Part shown: positions 25,659 through 34,567 of the stretch, one piece after another | How positions within the stretch are numbered: position 1 is the stretch's first letter | Layout: each line of letters begins with the position of its first letter | Source of the DNA: Cytobacillus dafuensis | Lineage (GTDB): Bacteria > Bacillota > Bacilli > Bacillales > Cytobacillaceae | Reading direction: 5' to 3' | NCBI RefSeq assembly: GCF_007995155.1 | Contig: NZ_CP042593.1 | Coordinates: forward strand, 3,328,001 to 3,392,000 | DNA length: 64,000 nt | Position numbers and translations under genes: made by a program | Notes under the pieces: model-generated | The model's input: only the letters and a program-made list of their open reading frames with translations | Database searches by the model: none | What the model was told of the DNA's origin: nothing

Positions 25659-27206
25659 TTATGAACTAGTCTGTTCGCTAATCCGTTCCCATAATTGTTT
25701 ATATTCCTTTTGATTAGGCATTATTTCAACAGCCTGTTTGGCAAATTTTTTAGCTTCCTCAATATTACCCTCCTGTAGATAAATAAGGGCTAAATTATAA
25801 TATGCCTCATGAAAGTCTTTCCTTTTCTTAATCGCTAGATGCAAATGCTCTTTTGCTTTTGAGATATCATTTGTTTTGATTTCTGCATATGAAAGCAAAA
25901 AATAAACATCTGCAGAAGCTGAGCTCTCATTAGAATATTCATGCAGGATGTTTTTTACTTTTTCATATTCTCCCGACTTTAAATAGCTATCAGCCATTAC
26001 GATTGCAGATTGCTCATTCAGTAATCTTTCAGGCTCATCAAATCCAAATTTCAATAATCCAGTTATCGTTAGAGCAGTTATTACTAATAATAAGAGCTGC
26101 AGCCATGGCTTTTTTTGCTTTGGAAAATGTACAATTCCTGTAGCCAAAAAACCACCGATTAGCCCACCAATATGTCCAGCATTGTCAATACCAGTCATAG
26201 AAAATCCGAAGACAAGATTAATCCCGAGGACAACCATGATATTTAAGCCCATAGTTCTAAAGAAAAGATTTGGATAGATGACTCCAAAGTAAAGCAAAGC
26301 TCCAAAACATCCAAATATGGCTCCACTTGCTCCCGCAGATAAATTTTGACTAAAAATAAAACTCGCTAATGAACCACAAAACCCTGCGGTTAAATAGATA
26401 AAAAGAAATCTTATATTGCCAAATATTCTCTCTACGGCTGTTCCTAAATAATAAAGCGCCAAAGTATTCATGAATAAATGCAGCAACCCAATATGGAGAA
26501 AAATCGGTGTAAAAAAACGCCACCATTCACCTTCTAATATTAGCGGATTAAACTTAGCACCATACTTTATTAAAGTAGATGTATCTGTACTTCCGCCCTT
26601 CCATTCCAAGAAGAGGAACATGGCAATTTGTATAGCAATAAACATATATGTAAAGAACGGCTTTCCATACTCAAATAGGGATTTTTCCTTCTTAGATCGA
26701 TTAGATGCTACTGATAGTGCAGCAAGCTTAACTGAGTCTACTTCTTGCTCTGTATATCCTTCATCATGAATAGGAAAAGTTATTGCTTCTTTGAAAATAG
26801 TGCCGAGTTCATGGAAGCCTTCTCCGTAATGCGTCCGATCGAAAATAATGGATTTAACCTTTGTTTTTTCATTACCTTGTTGTACAAAAGGTTTCTCGAT
26901 TCTAAATGCATATTCATCAACTGGAGGATGAGAAGATACGTATAAATTAATGACATTCATATCTCCTTTTAATAATTGCTTACGAATTCTTTCACCATTC
27001 ATAGCGGTAAGCTCAATATCTTTTTGCATCCAGTTGCTCCAATCTAAATTATAACGGAGCAGTCTAATGACCTGTGCCTCTTTATTCTCCATTTTTTCAA
27101 GCCATAATTCATTATGCTCTTCCGATAATTGAACAATTCGATATTCATGAACAGAAATGAAATAATGCGCAAGCTTCCAAAAAACATATTCCTCTTGAAA
27201 TTTCAA
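25659..27206 (-). CDS. gluP: Rhomboid intramembrane protease GluP (YqgP)
   Basis: A 515-residue serine protease that cuts membrane proteins; in B. subtilis it works with FtsH in quality control of the MgtE transporter. Cytosolic N-terminal domain (1-180), then seven membrane segments with FMNTLALYY (stabilising Asn), the catalytic S294 in GASGAIFG and H345 in GHIGGLIGG, six residues later than in the B. subtilis enzyme. The C-terminal 400-515 region forms tetratricopeptide repeats. First gene of gluP-yqgQ-orf-yqgS. Confidence 0.93.
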   Translation of the reverse strand: MKFQEEYVFWKLAHYFISVHEYRIVQLSEEHNELWLEKMENKEAQVIRLLRYNLDWSNWMQKDIELTAMNGERIRKQLLKGDMNVINLYVSSHPPVDEYAFRIEKPFVQQGNEKTKVKSIIFDRTHYGEGFHELGTIFKEAITFPIHDEGYTEQEVDSVKLAALSVASNRSKKEKSLFEYGKPFFTYMFIAIQIAMFLFLEWKGGSTDTSTLIKYGAKFNPLILEGEWWRFFTPIFLHIGLLHLFMNTLALYYLGTAVERIFGNIRFLFIYLTAGFCGSLASFIFSQNLSAGASGAIFGCFGALLYFGVIYPNLFFRTMGLNIMVVLGINLVFGFSMTGIDNAGHIGGLIGGFLATGIVHFPKQKKPWLQLLLLVITALTITGLLKFGFDEPERLLNEQSAIVMADSYLKSGEYEKVKNILHEYSNESSASADVYFLLSYAEIKTNDISKAKEHLHLAIKKRKDFHEAYYNLALIYLQEGNIEEAKKFAKQAVEIMPNQKEYKQLWERISEQTSS

Positions 27207-27361
27207 ATTTCCCCCTACTCTCTATGCAAACTTACTACAATTTTTTTAGTCTAGATTCAAAATAACTACATATGATTAGAAAAACTTAGCCTTCTTCAAA
27301 AAACCGATGAATTCTTTATTTTTAATATAGGCAAAATCCCTACTTTTTGTAAAGTTAAAAG

Positions 27362-27387
27362 AAAAAAAGACCCTGAACAGGTCTTTT
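27362..27387 (-). terminator. Terminator of yqgO
   Basis: AAAAGACC-ctgaaca-GGTCTTTT directly after the yqgO stop, with T7 on the reverse strand. Confidence 0.8.
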
Positions 27388-27585
27388 CTAATGCAGCTCA
27401 GCAGGGCCTGACGGGAAAACCATTTTCATCAGCTGATTCCTTACCCCAGGAAGCCCCATGAACGTGCTGACAAAAATACGCCTTAAAAATGAATTCTTAA
27501 TAATCATATTCAAAGCGCGATAACGGTTTTGGAAAATAAAATAACTGCCTAAGCCTATCAAAATAATAGAAAAAATACGACCCAT
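27388..27585 (-). CDS. Small membrane-anchored protein, YqgO-like
   Basis: A 65-residue protein: one hydrophobic helix (IFSIILIGLGSYFIF) then a basic amphipathic region RYRALNMIIKNSFLRRIF and GLPGVRNQLMKMVFPSGPAELH. AGGAGGG six bases before ATG at 27585 sets the start over one two codons upstream. It lies where B. subtilis has yqgO; the match is by position and type, not by residues I can verify. Function unknown. Confidence 0.7.
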   Translation of the reverse strand: MGRIFSIILIGLGSYFIFQNRYRALNMIIKNSFLRRIFVSTFMGLPGVRNQLMKMVFPSGPAELH

Positions 27586-27696
27586 AATCATCCCTCCTAC
27601 ATTTAGTTTGAGATGAATGTCTCGATTTTATCCATTATACTGTCATGTCCTTAGTCAATATTCTAATGAGTATATATCAATAGGGTATGAGGTAAA

Positions 27697-28476
27697 TCAA
27701 TGAATGAAAAGCAGCCCAAGAAATGCAGCTAGAAAACCAGAGAGAAAGTTTACAAAGTCGTTATTCATAATTAGTACGCCTCGTTTATGGGTTGTTTTAG
27801 CACCACAATGATGTAACGCTTCTACTTCAGTCCCACATATTTCACATTTATATACAGCCTGAATGAAAGCACCCAGCAGCGTATCAATTACATTACCAAA
27901 AAAACCGAAAGCAAAAATGATTGCCATTTCTCCAATAGAAAAATGAAAAAAATAATTAGCTAAAATCACAATTGAAAATGCCCCGCAAATAGCTGCAAAA
28001 GTCCCAAGTACGCTCACTGCCCCAGATGTACCAGCTTCAATCCGTTTGAATGAGCGAATATATATTGGGGACCGTTTGCTTAAAGATCCAATTTCCGAAG
28101 CCCATGTATCCGAGTTAGCAGCTGCAATGGAAATGGAGAAGCCGTAAATCCAGATTGAATCAGGAAAAAAAATATTTAATAGACTGATAAAAGCAGCAGT
28201 TCCTCCGTTGGCTGCCACCTGCATCCAATCTCTTCGGGAACCTTTTTCGTGTCGGTTCTCAATATTAATTTTATTTTTCCTCTTGTACTTAGACCAAAAG
28301 CTAGAGCTTGCAAAAAAGAAACCAAGCAACAGCAAGCCTTCAACCCCAAAACTTAGACCGACAGTGAGTCCAACGATGAGTGCAGCAATACTTCCTGATT
28401 TCGTAAGTAATTTAAGAAAATATCCACAGACTGAGGTAGCTCCAATAAATAGAATAAGAAAAATAACTTCAATCAT
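27697..28476 (-). CDS. DUF92 family membrane protein
   Basis: A 259-residue protein with about six membrane segments and the conserved DUF92 stretches GSRRDWMQVAANGG, ANSDTWASEIGSLSKRSP and GTSGAVSVLGTFA. The family includes plant VTE6 phytyl-phosphate kinase, so a prenyl-phosphate role is possible but unproven in bacteria. It overlaps the folate cyclo-ligase gene by 8 bp. Confidence 0.85.
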   Translation of the reverse strand: MIEVIFLILFIGATSVCGYFLKLLTKSGSIAALIVGLTVGLSFGVEGLLLLGFFFASSSFWSKYKRKNKINIENRHEKGSRRDWMQVAANGGTAAFISLLNIFFPDSIWIYGFSISIAAANSDTWASEIGSLSKRSPIYIRSFKRIEAGTSGAVSVLGTFAAICGAFSIVILANYFFHFSIGEMAIIFAFGFFGNVIDTLLGAFIQAVYKCEICGTEVEALHHCGAKTTHKRGVLIMNNDFVNFLSGFLAAFLGLLFIH

Positions 28477-29041
28477 TTACGCTCAAAACCTTGCTCGGGG
28501 TTATGATCTTATTAACAGGCATATCATGATACTCTATCGGCAAATCTGAAACTATTTGAGGGTGAAATGCAAGGGAAACTGTACGGCCTTTATATTCTGT
28601 TAGATAACGGTCATAATAGCCCCCTCCAAAACCAAGTCTAAAACCTTTCTCGGTAAAAGCAAGACCAGGAATAATTAACAAATCAATATCACTTTTGGAA
28701 ACTTCTTCTGTTTCAGCTTCAATTGGCTCGAATAACCCCGAATAAACGCATTCTAATTGATCAAATTGACAAAATGTACGAAAGACCATTTCTCTTAACT
28801 TAGGCAGACATTTAGGAATGACGATTTGCTTTCCCTCTTCCCATGCCTTTCTAATAATTTGATATGTATCAACTTCTGATTGCTTAGAAATGGTTATCCC
28901 TATCGTCTTAGACTCTTTCCAATAAGAATCTTGATAAAGATTTTTTGCAATTAAATAGGAAAAGTGTTCATACTGAGGTTTTTCTATATTATCAAGCTTG
29001 GCCATTATTTCCTTTCTCAGGAACTGTTTTTCATTTTTCAT
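28469..29041 (-). CDS. fthC: 5-formyltetrahydrofolate cyclo-ligase
   Basis: Converts 5-formyl-THF to 5,10-methenyl-THF with ATP (B. subtilis yqgN). The 190-residue product begins MKNEKQFLRKEIMAKL, has KTIGITISKQSEVDT and VIPKCLP for ATP, and the hallmark GFRLGFGGGYYDRYL at about 130-145. Starts at 29041, preceded by GAAGG; the open frame extends 16 codons further without a ribosome site. Follows rpmG in the same direction. Confidence 0.93.
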   Translation of the reverse strand: MKNEKQFLRKEIMAKLDNIEKPQYEHFSYLIAKNLYQDSYWKESKTIGITISKQSEVDTYQIIRKAWEEGKQIVIPKCLPKLREMVFRTFCQFDQLECVYSGLFEPIEAETEEVSKSDIDLLIIPGLAFTEKGFRLGFGGGYYDRYLTEYKGRTVSLAFHPQIVSDLPIEYHDMPVNKIITPSKVLSVND

Positions 29042-29154
29042 TTTTCCTTCAGCCCTTTGTTTTCTAGATATTTGTAATAGCCTAAACACATAAAGGCAAT
29101 CAATTCTATTGATTAGAAAAACTCGGTGCTCACCAAAATATCCATCGAATGCAA

Positions 29155-29187
29155 CAAAAAAAGCAGTAGGAATAACCCCACTACTTA
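29155..29187 (-). terminator. Terminator of rpmG
   Basis: Stem AAGTAGTGG / CCTACTGCTT with two wobble pairs on the reverse strand, then seven T. Confidence 0.75.
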
Positions 29188-29334
29188 TTTTGTCTCACGA
29201 TGAGTTGTAGAACGCTTTTCTCTTGGGCAGTATTTTTTAAGCTCAAGACGATCTGGATTGTTTCGTTTATTTTTTTTAGAAATATAGTTACGATCTCCGC
29301 ATTCTGTGCAAGCTAACGTAATATTCACACGCAT
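29185..29334 (-). CDS. rpmG: 50S ribosomal protein L33
   Basis: A 49-residue protein, [29 protein letters not shown]..., the RpmGA type. The N-terminal CxxC is intact, but the C-terminal pair is CPRE, so the four-cysteine zinc site is incomplete, as in RpmGA of B. subtilis from memory. Start at 29334 after GGAGGG; the frame upstream has no ribosome site. Confidence 0.93.
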   Translation of the reverse strand: MRVNITLACTECGDRNYISKKNKRNNPDRLELKKYCPREKRSTTHRETK

Positions 29335-29410
29335 GTAATTTCCCTCCAAACTATATATGACTAGTTCGTTCATACGACTTTTCTATAATATCATTTTTCA
29401 ATTGGAAATG

Positions 29411-30025
29411 CTAGTATGTTTTTAAAAGTGCTTCGTTTAATTTTATTAATTCTACTTCATTTTCCCCTTTTATCATCCACGTTTTCCCTTCAAAGGTTTG
29501 AATTCCCTTGAAATTAATATTGTAAAGCAGGATACTTGCGGCATTTCCGTTAGCCATTGGATTATATTTTAGCTTACCCAGTTTTGAACAGGACCAAATT
29601 CTATCCATATAAATATCCCAAATTGGCTGAACTGAACAAGCCTCCCTCGACATACTATTACAAAATCCATCTATTAAATAAACTTGATTATCAATCAAAT
29701 GGAAGACAGCATTTTCAGTAGGTGAAATAAATGAATAATGATTAAAGTCTTGATGTTGATACCTATTCTGTATAAGGAGCTTAACATTTTTTGATCGCTG
29801 AATATGATTCGTGATATTAATAATAAATGATTGAATATCCGATCGACTATTCTCTTGCTTTACATCCACAGAAATGCCTTCGTCTTTCATTAGTTCTTCT
29901 GTTCCAGATGTTAACCAATACGTTTTACCCTCAATCCAGATGCCTGGAATCATTTCTAAACCTTCTTTATTGGTATCTATAAATTTTTCCATTCTATATG
30001 ATTGACTATATGTATTTAATTTCAT
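29411..30025 (-). CDS. Unrecognised protein paired with the DUF4912 glycosyltransferase
   Basis: A 204-residue soluble protein that I cannot assign. No signal or membrane helix. It has aromatic- and Asn-rich stretches (IWIEGKTYWLTSGTEELM, NRYQHQDFNHYSFISPTE, MDRIWSCSKLGKLKYNPMANGNAASILL) and three cysteines near FCNSMSREACS. It begins 37 bp after the glycosyltransferase stop with GGAGGTGAT before ATG, so it is well translated and probably cotranscribed. A role with the glycosyltransferase in polysaccharide metabolism is inference from position. Confidence 0.75.
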   Translation of the reverse strand: MKLNTYSQSYRMEKFIDTNKEGLEMIPGIWIEGKTYWLTSGTEELMKDEGISVDVKQENSRSDIQSFIINITNHIQRSKNVKLLIQNRYQHQDFNHYSFISPTENAVFHLIDNQVYLIDGFCNSMSREACSVQPIWDIYMDRIWSCSKLGKLKYNPMANGNAASILLYNINFKGIQTFEGKTWMIKGENEVELIKLNEALLKTY

Positions 30026-30062
30026 CAGATATCACCTCCGTAAAAAGTTAAGATGTATTTGA

Positions 30063-31820
30063 TCATATTGGATTAACATCCATAGAAGCAGATGATGTTT
30101 TTCCCTTATTATTTATAAACGCTTCTTTATAAACATTATTTGTTTCGTTTGCAATTCTTTCCCAACTAAATTCGCTCTCGACCATTTTCCTTCCATTACT
30201 TCCTATTTTAAGAGCCTTAGATTCATTTTCTAAATAGAAAATTGTCTGTTCAATCAAACTATCGGAGTTACCCGCTTCCATTAATAATCCATTTACTTCA
30301 TGCTGTATTATTTCTTTCAAGCCTCCTGTATTTGAGGCAATAGTTGGAATACCTTTACTCAATGACTCAATTGCTACAATCCCAAAGGGCTCATAGCGAC
30401 TTGGAAAAACTGCCATGGTACACTTAGAAAAAAGCGCGTTTTTTTGTTCATCTGTGACAAAGCCAATAAAGAAGACAACATCCTGAAGATTTTTCTCAAT
30501 CACATTATTTCTGTATTCTTTTAGCATTGGTCCTTTACCAGCAATAATAAAATACAAATCTGGATAGGCAAGGCGCAACTTATATGCTGCTTCAATTAAT
30601 GTATCAAAGCCCTTTTCCTTAACAATACGACCAACGGAAAAAATAAGGCGCTTATTTTTTTGTATAGGGATTGCTGATAAGACTTCGTCAGATATTTCTT
30701 TAAGATCTTTTTCTTCAATTCCATTTGGTATCGTCCATATCTTCTTATTTTTCTTCATTGAAAATACTTGTTGAAGCTCTTTTTTCATGTAGGTACTGCA
30801 GACAATTAGCTGTTCCGTTTGATTAATCAATTGTTGTTCCTTTTCATGAATAAACCTTTGAAGCCCATTGTAAATTCCGTTGTTTCGACCAAACTCAGTT
30901 GCATGTATGGTTACAACTAAGGGGACTGCTAAGAATTCCTGCAGAGTAATTCCACAAGCTCCCACAAGCCATTCATGCGCATGGATTAAGGAAAAATGAT
31001 GGATTTTAGATAATTCCATTGCCTTTTGAATCATCGCTAAATTAAGCCCGCCAATCCAGCTTAGAAAATCATTGTCTTTTTCAAGTAATGGCTTAACTCG
31101 ATAAATATGGATTCCATCAGTAAATTCTTCCTGCATCTGCTGATTTGAATTAGCAGTGATCACATATACTTCATAGCCTTTTTTATGTAAACCTCCTGCA
31201 AGGCCATGTACATGCCTTGATAAACCCCCAATAATGTTTGGTGGGTACTCCCAAGTCAATAAAAGAATCTTTTTTCGTTTTTTATCTTCATCTAGAAAAA
31301 AAGTCGTTATAGAAAATGATTTTTTTATTTGATGCGAGAAGTTTCCTCTCTCATAGATGAAGGAAGGATAACTCTTCCCATAATAAGAATAAGTGCTCAC
31401 GAAATCGTTCCAATTCTCTCTAGAGTCATCGTTTTCAGACGAAGGAAATTCTTCAATTTGATTTTTATCCTCTAAGGCTGACTGGTTCTCCCAAGTTCGG
31501 ACAGTATTGGATCGTAGTAATGGGAAGAATTGATTTTCTGAAAGCTTAATCCCTACTTCAACACAGTAATTACGATTTGCCTTTAGATTTTTAAATTTCC
31601 AATTTTTTTGGCTTTCCCCGGTCATTGCCTCAAAATAATAATGAGCATTACTTCCATCAAAAATAATACATGTAACATCATAGATTCTGATTGCGCTTAT
31701 TAATGATGTGAATAGTTGTTCAAAATAATTTTCAATAAAGCTTTTTATAAAATCTGGAACTTCCCAAGTAACAGATAATATATCCTTTGATATTAAACTT
31801 ACATGTATTCTTTCTTCCAT
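30063..31820 (-). CDS. GT4 glycosyltransferase with N-terminal DUF4912 domain
   Basis: A 585-residue enzyme. Residues 1-115 form a DUF4912 domain (ISVTWEVPDF...FEAMTGESQKNWKFKNLKANRNYCVEVG). A linker leads into a GT-B fold from about 170: KILLLTWEYPPNIIGGLSRHV, then LIHAHEW, IFSVGRIVKEKGFDTLIEA for nucleotide-sugar, and EPFGIVAIESLSKGIP with the E-x7-E motif. It resembles glycogen-synthase-like enzymes of firmicutes, including YqgM at this locus, but acceptor and sugar are not identifiable. Confidence 0.85.
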   Translation of the reverse strand: MEERIHVSLISKDILSVTWEVPDFIKSFIENYFEQLFTSLISAIRIYDVTCIIFDGSNAHYYFEAMTGESQKNWKFKNLKANRNYCVEVGIKLSENQFFPLLRSNTVRTWENQSALEDKNQIEEFPSSENDDSRENWNDFVSTYSYYGKSYPSFIYERGNFSHQIKKSFSITTFFLDEDKKRKKILLLTWEYPPNIIGGLSRHVHGLAGGLHKKGYEVYVITANSNQQMQEEFTDGIHIYRVKPLLEKDNDFLSWIGGLNLAMIQKAMELSKIHHFSLIHAHEWLVGACGITLQEFLAVPLVVTIHATEFGRNNGIYNGLQRFIHEKEQQLINQTEQLIVCSTYMKKELQQVFSMKKNKKIWTIPNGIEEKDLKEISDEVLSAIPIQKNKRLIFSVGRIVKEKGFDTLIEAAYKLRLAYPDLYFIIAGKGPMLKEYRNNVIEKNLQDVVFFIGFVTDEQKNALFSKCTMAVFPSRYEPFGIVAIESLSKGIPTIASNTGGLKEIIQHEVNGLLMEAGNSDSLIEQTIFYLENESKALKIGSNGRKMVESEFSWERIANETNNVYKEAFINNKGKTSSASMDVNPI

Positions 31821-32123
31821 TATCCATACACCTCATAGTTTCTTTCACGTATCTCAAATGGTTTCCTCAAATATTGGCCTAAATAAGTATGATATGAGTA
31901 ATAGAGACTGTTTATTCCACTTTTCTATAGTTTAATGTTATCATTGAAAACTAACTCTCACAACGAACGGAAATTGTCGTAATTTGCGTTTCCATCTATA
32001 AAATACGACAAAAAGAATTCTTTCTTTCTTCATATGAATATTTCGAATCGAAGTTTGTCGTAAATAATGGTAAAATATTTAATGTAAGGGAAATATCTTA
32101 AAGAATTAATTGAGGTGGCATAT
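31821..32123 (+). promoter_or_regulatory. Divergent intergenic region with TTGTCGTAA motifs
   Basis: No gene. Three nearly identical motifs, TTGTCGTAA at 31974-31982, its reverse complement at 32004-32012, and TTTGTCGTAA at 32054-32063, stand before a weak -10 TAAAAT (32071-32076) for the downstream small gene. They look like a regulator's site and somewhat resemble Spo0A boxes (TGTCGAA), but the last bases differ. Confidence 0.4.
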
Positions 32124-32504
32124 TTGGAATTTGTAATGATCGGCTTACTTGCTTTTGCTATTATTCTTTTAATTTTATCCGCTTTTATGAGGGACCCATA
32201 TAAGAGCATTCGAGAAGAAATAGACCAGCTCTCAATGCAGCAAATTCAAGATATGTATGTTATCAAGAAGAAATTAAAAGTTCTTGAAGAGGAATTGCTA
32301 GTTAATGATGTGGATTTCCAGCCAGCTCTTTCAGTTCAGCAACCACCTAGCTCAAAGCAGAAAAAAGACATTCATGAAATAATAAAAAATCAAGTTTGGT
32401 CATTAGCACAGCAAGGTTTAACAGTTGAGCAAATCGCTAAACAATCTTCTTTGATGCCAAGTGAAGTCGAATCTATCTTAGTGGAAATGATCGGAAGAGG
32501 GTAA
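32124..32504 (+). CDS. Small membrane-anchored protein with C-terminal helix-turn-helix-like segment
   Basis: A 126-residue protein: hydrophobic helix LEFVMIGLLAFAIILLILSAF, a coiled-coil region IREEIDQLSMQQIQDMYVIKKKLKVLEEEL, a linker, and SLAQQGLTVEQIAKQSSLMPSEVESILVEMIG, an HTH-like end. This layout occurs in SwrB-like bacillar proteins. TTG at 32124 is chosen because GAGGTGG lies five bases upstream; a GTG at 32115 is inside that site. Function unknown; the next gene starts 4 bp later. Confidence 0.75.
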   Translation: MEFVMIGLLAFAIILLILSAFMRDPYKSIREEIDQLSMQQIQDMYVIKKKLKVLEEELLVNDVDFQPALSVQQPPSSKQKKDIHEIIKNQVWSLAQQGLTVEQIAKQSSLMPSEVESILVEMIGRG

Positions 32505-32508
32505 AAGT

Positions 32509-32985
32509 ATGAACAAAAGGAGCATCCGTGCGTTTGCATTCGGAATTCTGATTACCGTATGTATACTAGGTTCATTTTATTATTTTAGTGAGGATGGAAA
32601 AAAGGAACAAATAAATATTGAAAAAGCAGAAGCATTATTAAATGAAAGCGGATTTATTGTGGTAGAAAAGCAAAAGTATAGTGAAATGGAAAATACCATA
32701 ACAAAATTAACAAAAAAGGAAGCCGAAAAACCACAAAAAAAAGAAGTGGTCAATAAGCCAAAAGATATGGAACCAACCACATCTTTCACAATTGAAATTG
32801 TTAGTGGCATGGTTTCACATGACATTTCTTCTATTCTAGAGGAGAAAAAATTGATTGATGATGCAGACCGTTTTGAAACATATCTAGAAGAATACGGGTA
32901 TAGCAAAAAAATTCAGCTTGGAACCTTTGAAGTAAAAAAAGGAATGAGCTACAAGGAAATTGCTAATATCATTACAAAAAGCTAA
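32509..32985 (+). CDS. Membrane-anchored protein with MltG-like LysM module
   Basis: A 158-residue protein. N-terminal anchor AFAFGILITVCILGSFYYF, charged coiled-coil stretch about 60-85, and a C-terminal domain TIEIVSGMVSHDISSILEEKKLIDDADRFETYLEEYG...GTFEVKKGMSYKEIANII. This is like the LysM-like substrate-binding subdomain at the front of endolytic transglycosylase MltG, here without the catalytic part. Probably operonic with the preceding gene. Function unknown. Confidence 0.75.
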   Translation: MNKRSIRAFAFGILITVCILGSFYYFSEDGKKEQINIEKAEALLNESGFIVVEKQKYSEMENTITKLTKKEAEKPQKKEVVNKPKDMEPTTSFTIEIVSGMVSHDISSILEEKKLIDDADRFETYLEEYGYSKKIQLGTFEVKKGMSYKEIANIITKS

Positions 32986-33018
32986 AGAAGCACATATATA
33001 TGCTTCTTTAGCTTTTTT
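32976..33018. terminator. Bidirectional terminator between this gene and phoU
   Basis: Long perfect stem AAAAAGCTAAAGAAGCA / TGCTTCTTTAGCTTTTT, ending six bases before the phoU stop. Confidence 0.92.
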
Positions 33019-33024
33019 AATCAT

Positions 33025-33684
33025 TTATTTATTCAAATCGTATTGTCGCCCTTTGACAAGATATAAAATACTTTCAGCAATATTAGTTATATGGTCCGCT
33101 GCTCTTTCAAGAAAACGGCAGATAAATGATAACTGTAAAATTTGAGGCAAATATTCTGGCTTCTGTAAGTTGATTTGCATTAAATCTCTAATTGTTTGAC
33201 CGTATAAATCATCTACCGTGTCATCCATATCAGCTAGCTTTTTTGCTTTAATAATATCTTCATCATTAAATGCCTCTAATGATAGTTTAAGCATTTCTAA
33301 CGTAATTTGATGCATTTCTTTTATATGAACAATCGGCTTAACAAGCGGCTCAGAACCAATTCTAATCGTCGATTTTGCAATATTTACTGCAAAATCAGCA
33401 ATTCTTTCAATATTAGCCGCAATTTTAATCGCAACAATGATACGACGGAGATCAATGGCTACTGGCTGTTGCTTTGCAATTAATAAAATGGCAAAATCAT
33501 TAATGTCTTCATACATAAGATTTGCGTTAGAATCCTCATCGATAATTTCAAGAGCCATTTCAATATTTTGTGTTTCTAGTGCTTCAATTGATTTGGAAAG
33601 AGCAGACTCTGCAAAATTTCCAAGTTCCAGCAATTTTCCTTGTAATTCTTTTAAATCTACATCAAATTTTCCACGTACTGGCAT
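33025..33684 (-). CDS. phoU: Phosphate uptake regulator PhoU
   Basis: A 219-residue all-helical protein made of two three-helix repeats, with metal-site motifs DSNANLMYEDIND and AADHITNIAESILY (E/DxxxD type). It dampens PstSCAB and the PhoR signal when phosphate is ample. In B. subtilis the pst operon has no phoU; here it is the last gene, 18 bp after pstB. Confidence 0.93.
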   Translation of the reverse strand: MPVRGKFDVDLKELQGKLLELGNFAESALSKSIEALETQNIEMALEIIDEDSNANLMYEDINDFAILLIAKQQPVAIDLRRIIVAIKIAANIERIADFAVNIAKSTIRIGSEPLVKPIVHIKEMHQITLEMLKLSLEAFNDEDIIKAKKLADMDDTVDDLYGQTIRDLMQINLQKPEYLPQILQLSFICRFLERAADHITNIAESILYLVKGRQYDLNK

Positions 33685-33702
33685 TAGTTTGCATCTCCTT
33701 CC

Positions 33703-34530
33703 TTAACCGAATCTACCTGTGATATAGTCTTCTGTTCGCTTATCAGATGGCATTGAGAAAATTTTATTCGTATCAGTGAATTCAATAACCTCTCCATTCA
33801 GGAAGAAAGCTGTTTTATCAGAGATTCGAGCTGCTTGCTGCATATTATGAGTAACAATAATAATACTGAATTCCTTTTTTAATTCTTGTACGAGTTCTTC
33901 TACTTTTAAGGTTGAAATCGGATCTAGAGCTGATGTTGGTTCATCCATTAAGATAACATCTGGTTCAATGGCAAGACATCTCGCAATGCAAAGACGCTGC
34001 TGCTGACCGCCTGAAAGCCCATAAGCATTTTGATTCAATCTATCCTTAACCTCATCCCAAATGGCAGCACCTTTTAAACTTTTCTCAACGATTTGATCAA
34101 GAATCTTTTTGTCGCGGATCCCATGAATTTTTGGACCGTATGCTACGTTTTCATAAATCGTTTTAGGAAAAGGATTTGGCTTTTGGAATACCATTCCAAC
34201 CTTTGTGCGCAGCTCTTCTACACCGTATGAGCGATCAAAAATATTTCGGCCTCGATAGGCAATTTCACCTGATGTTTTCACACCAGGGACTAATTCAATC
34301 ATGCGATTTAAAGTTTTAATATAAGTCGATTTCCCACAGCCTGATGGTCCAATAATAGCAGTGACTTCGTTCTCATAAATATCTAAATTAATATTTTTTA
34401 GCGCATGATTTTCTCCGTACCATAAATTAAGCTGGTCTGTTTTATAGACAATACTTTTATTTTCCATTTCAGCTTGTTTATCTTCACCTTGAACAATCCG
34501 TACCTTTTGTTTTTCCATTGTTGCATTCAT
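33703..34530 (-). CDS. pstB: Phosphate ABC transporter ATP-binding protein PstB
   Basis: A 275-residue ATPase of the high-affinity phosphate importer. Walker [10 protein letters not shown], signature [16 protein letters not shown], Walker [13 protein letters not shown], switch [18 protein letters not shown]. The first 25 residues before TDQLNLWYG are a non-conserved extension. GGGGGAT precedes ATG. Follows pstA after 37 bp. A single PstB is present, while B. subtilis has two. Confidence 0.95.
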   Translation of the reverse strand: MNATMEKQKVRIVQGEDKQAEMENKSIVYKTDQLNLWYGENHALKNINLDIYENEVTAIIGPSGCGKSTYIKTLNRMIELVPGVKTSGEIAYRGRNIFDRSYGVEELRTKVGMVFQKPNPFPKTIYENVAYGPKIHGIRDKKILDQIVEKSLKGAAIWDEVKDRLNQNAYGLSGGQQQRLCIARCLAIEPDVILMDEPTSALDPISTLKVEELVQELKKEFSIIIVTHNMQQAARISDKTAFFLNGEVIEFTDTNKIFSMPSDKRTEDYITGRFG

Positions 34531-34567
34531 TTTAAAATATCCCCCTCATCCACTTTAACTTTAATGC

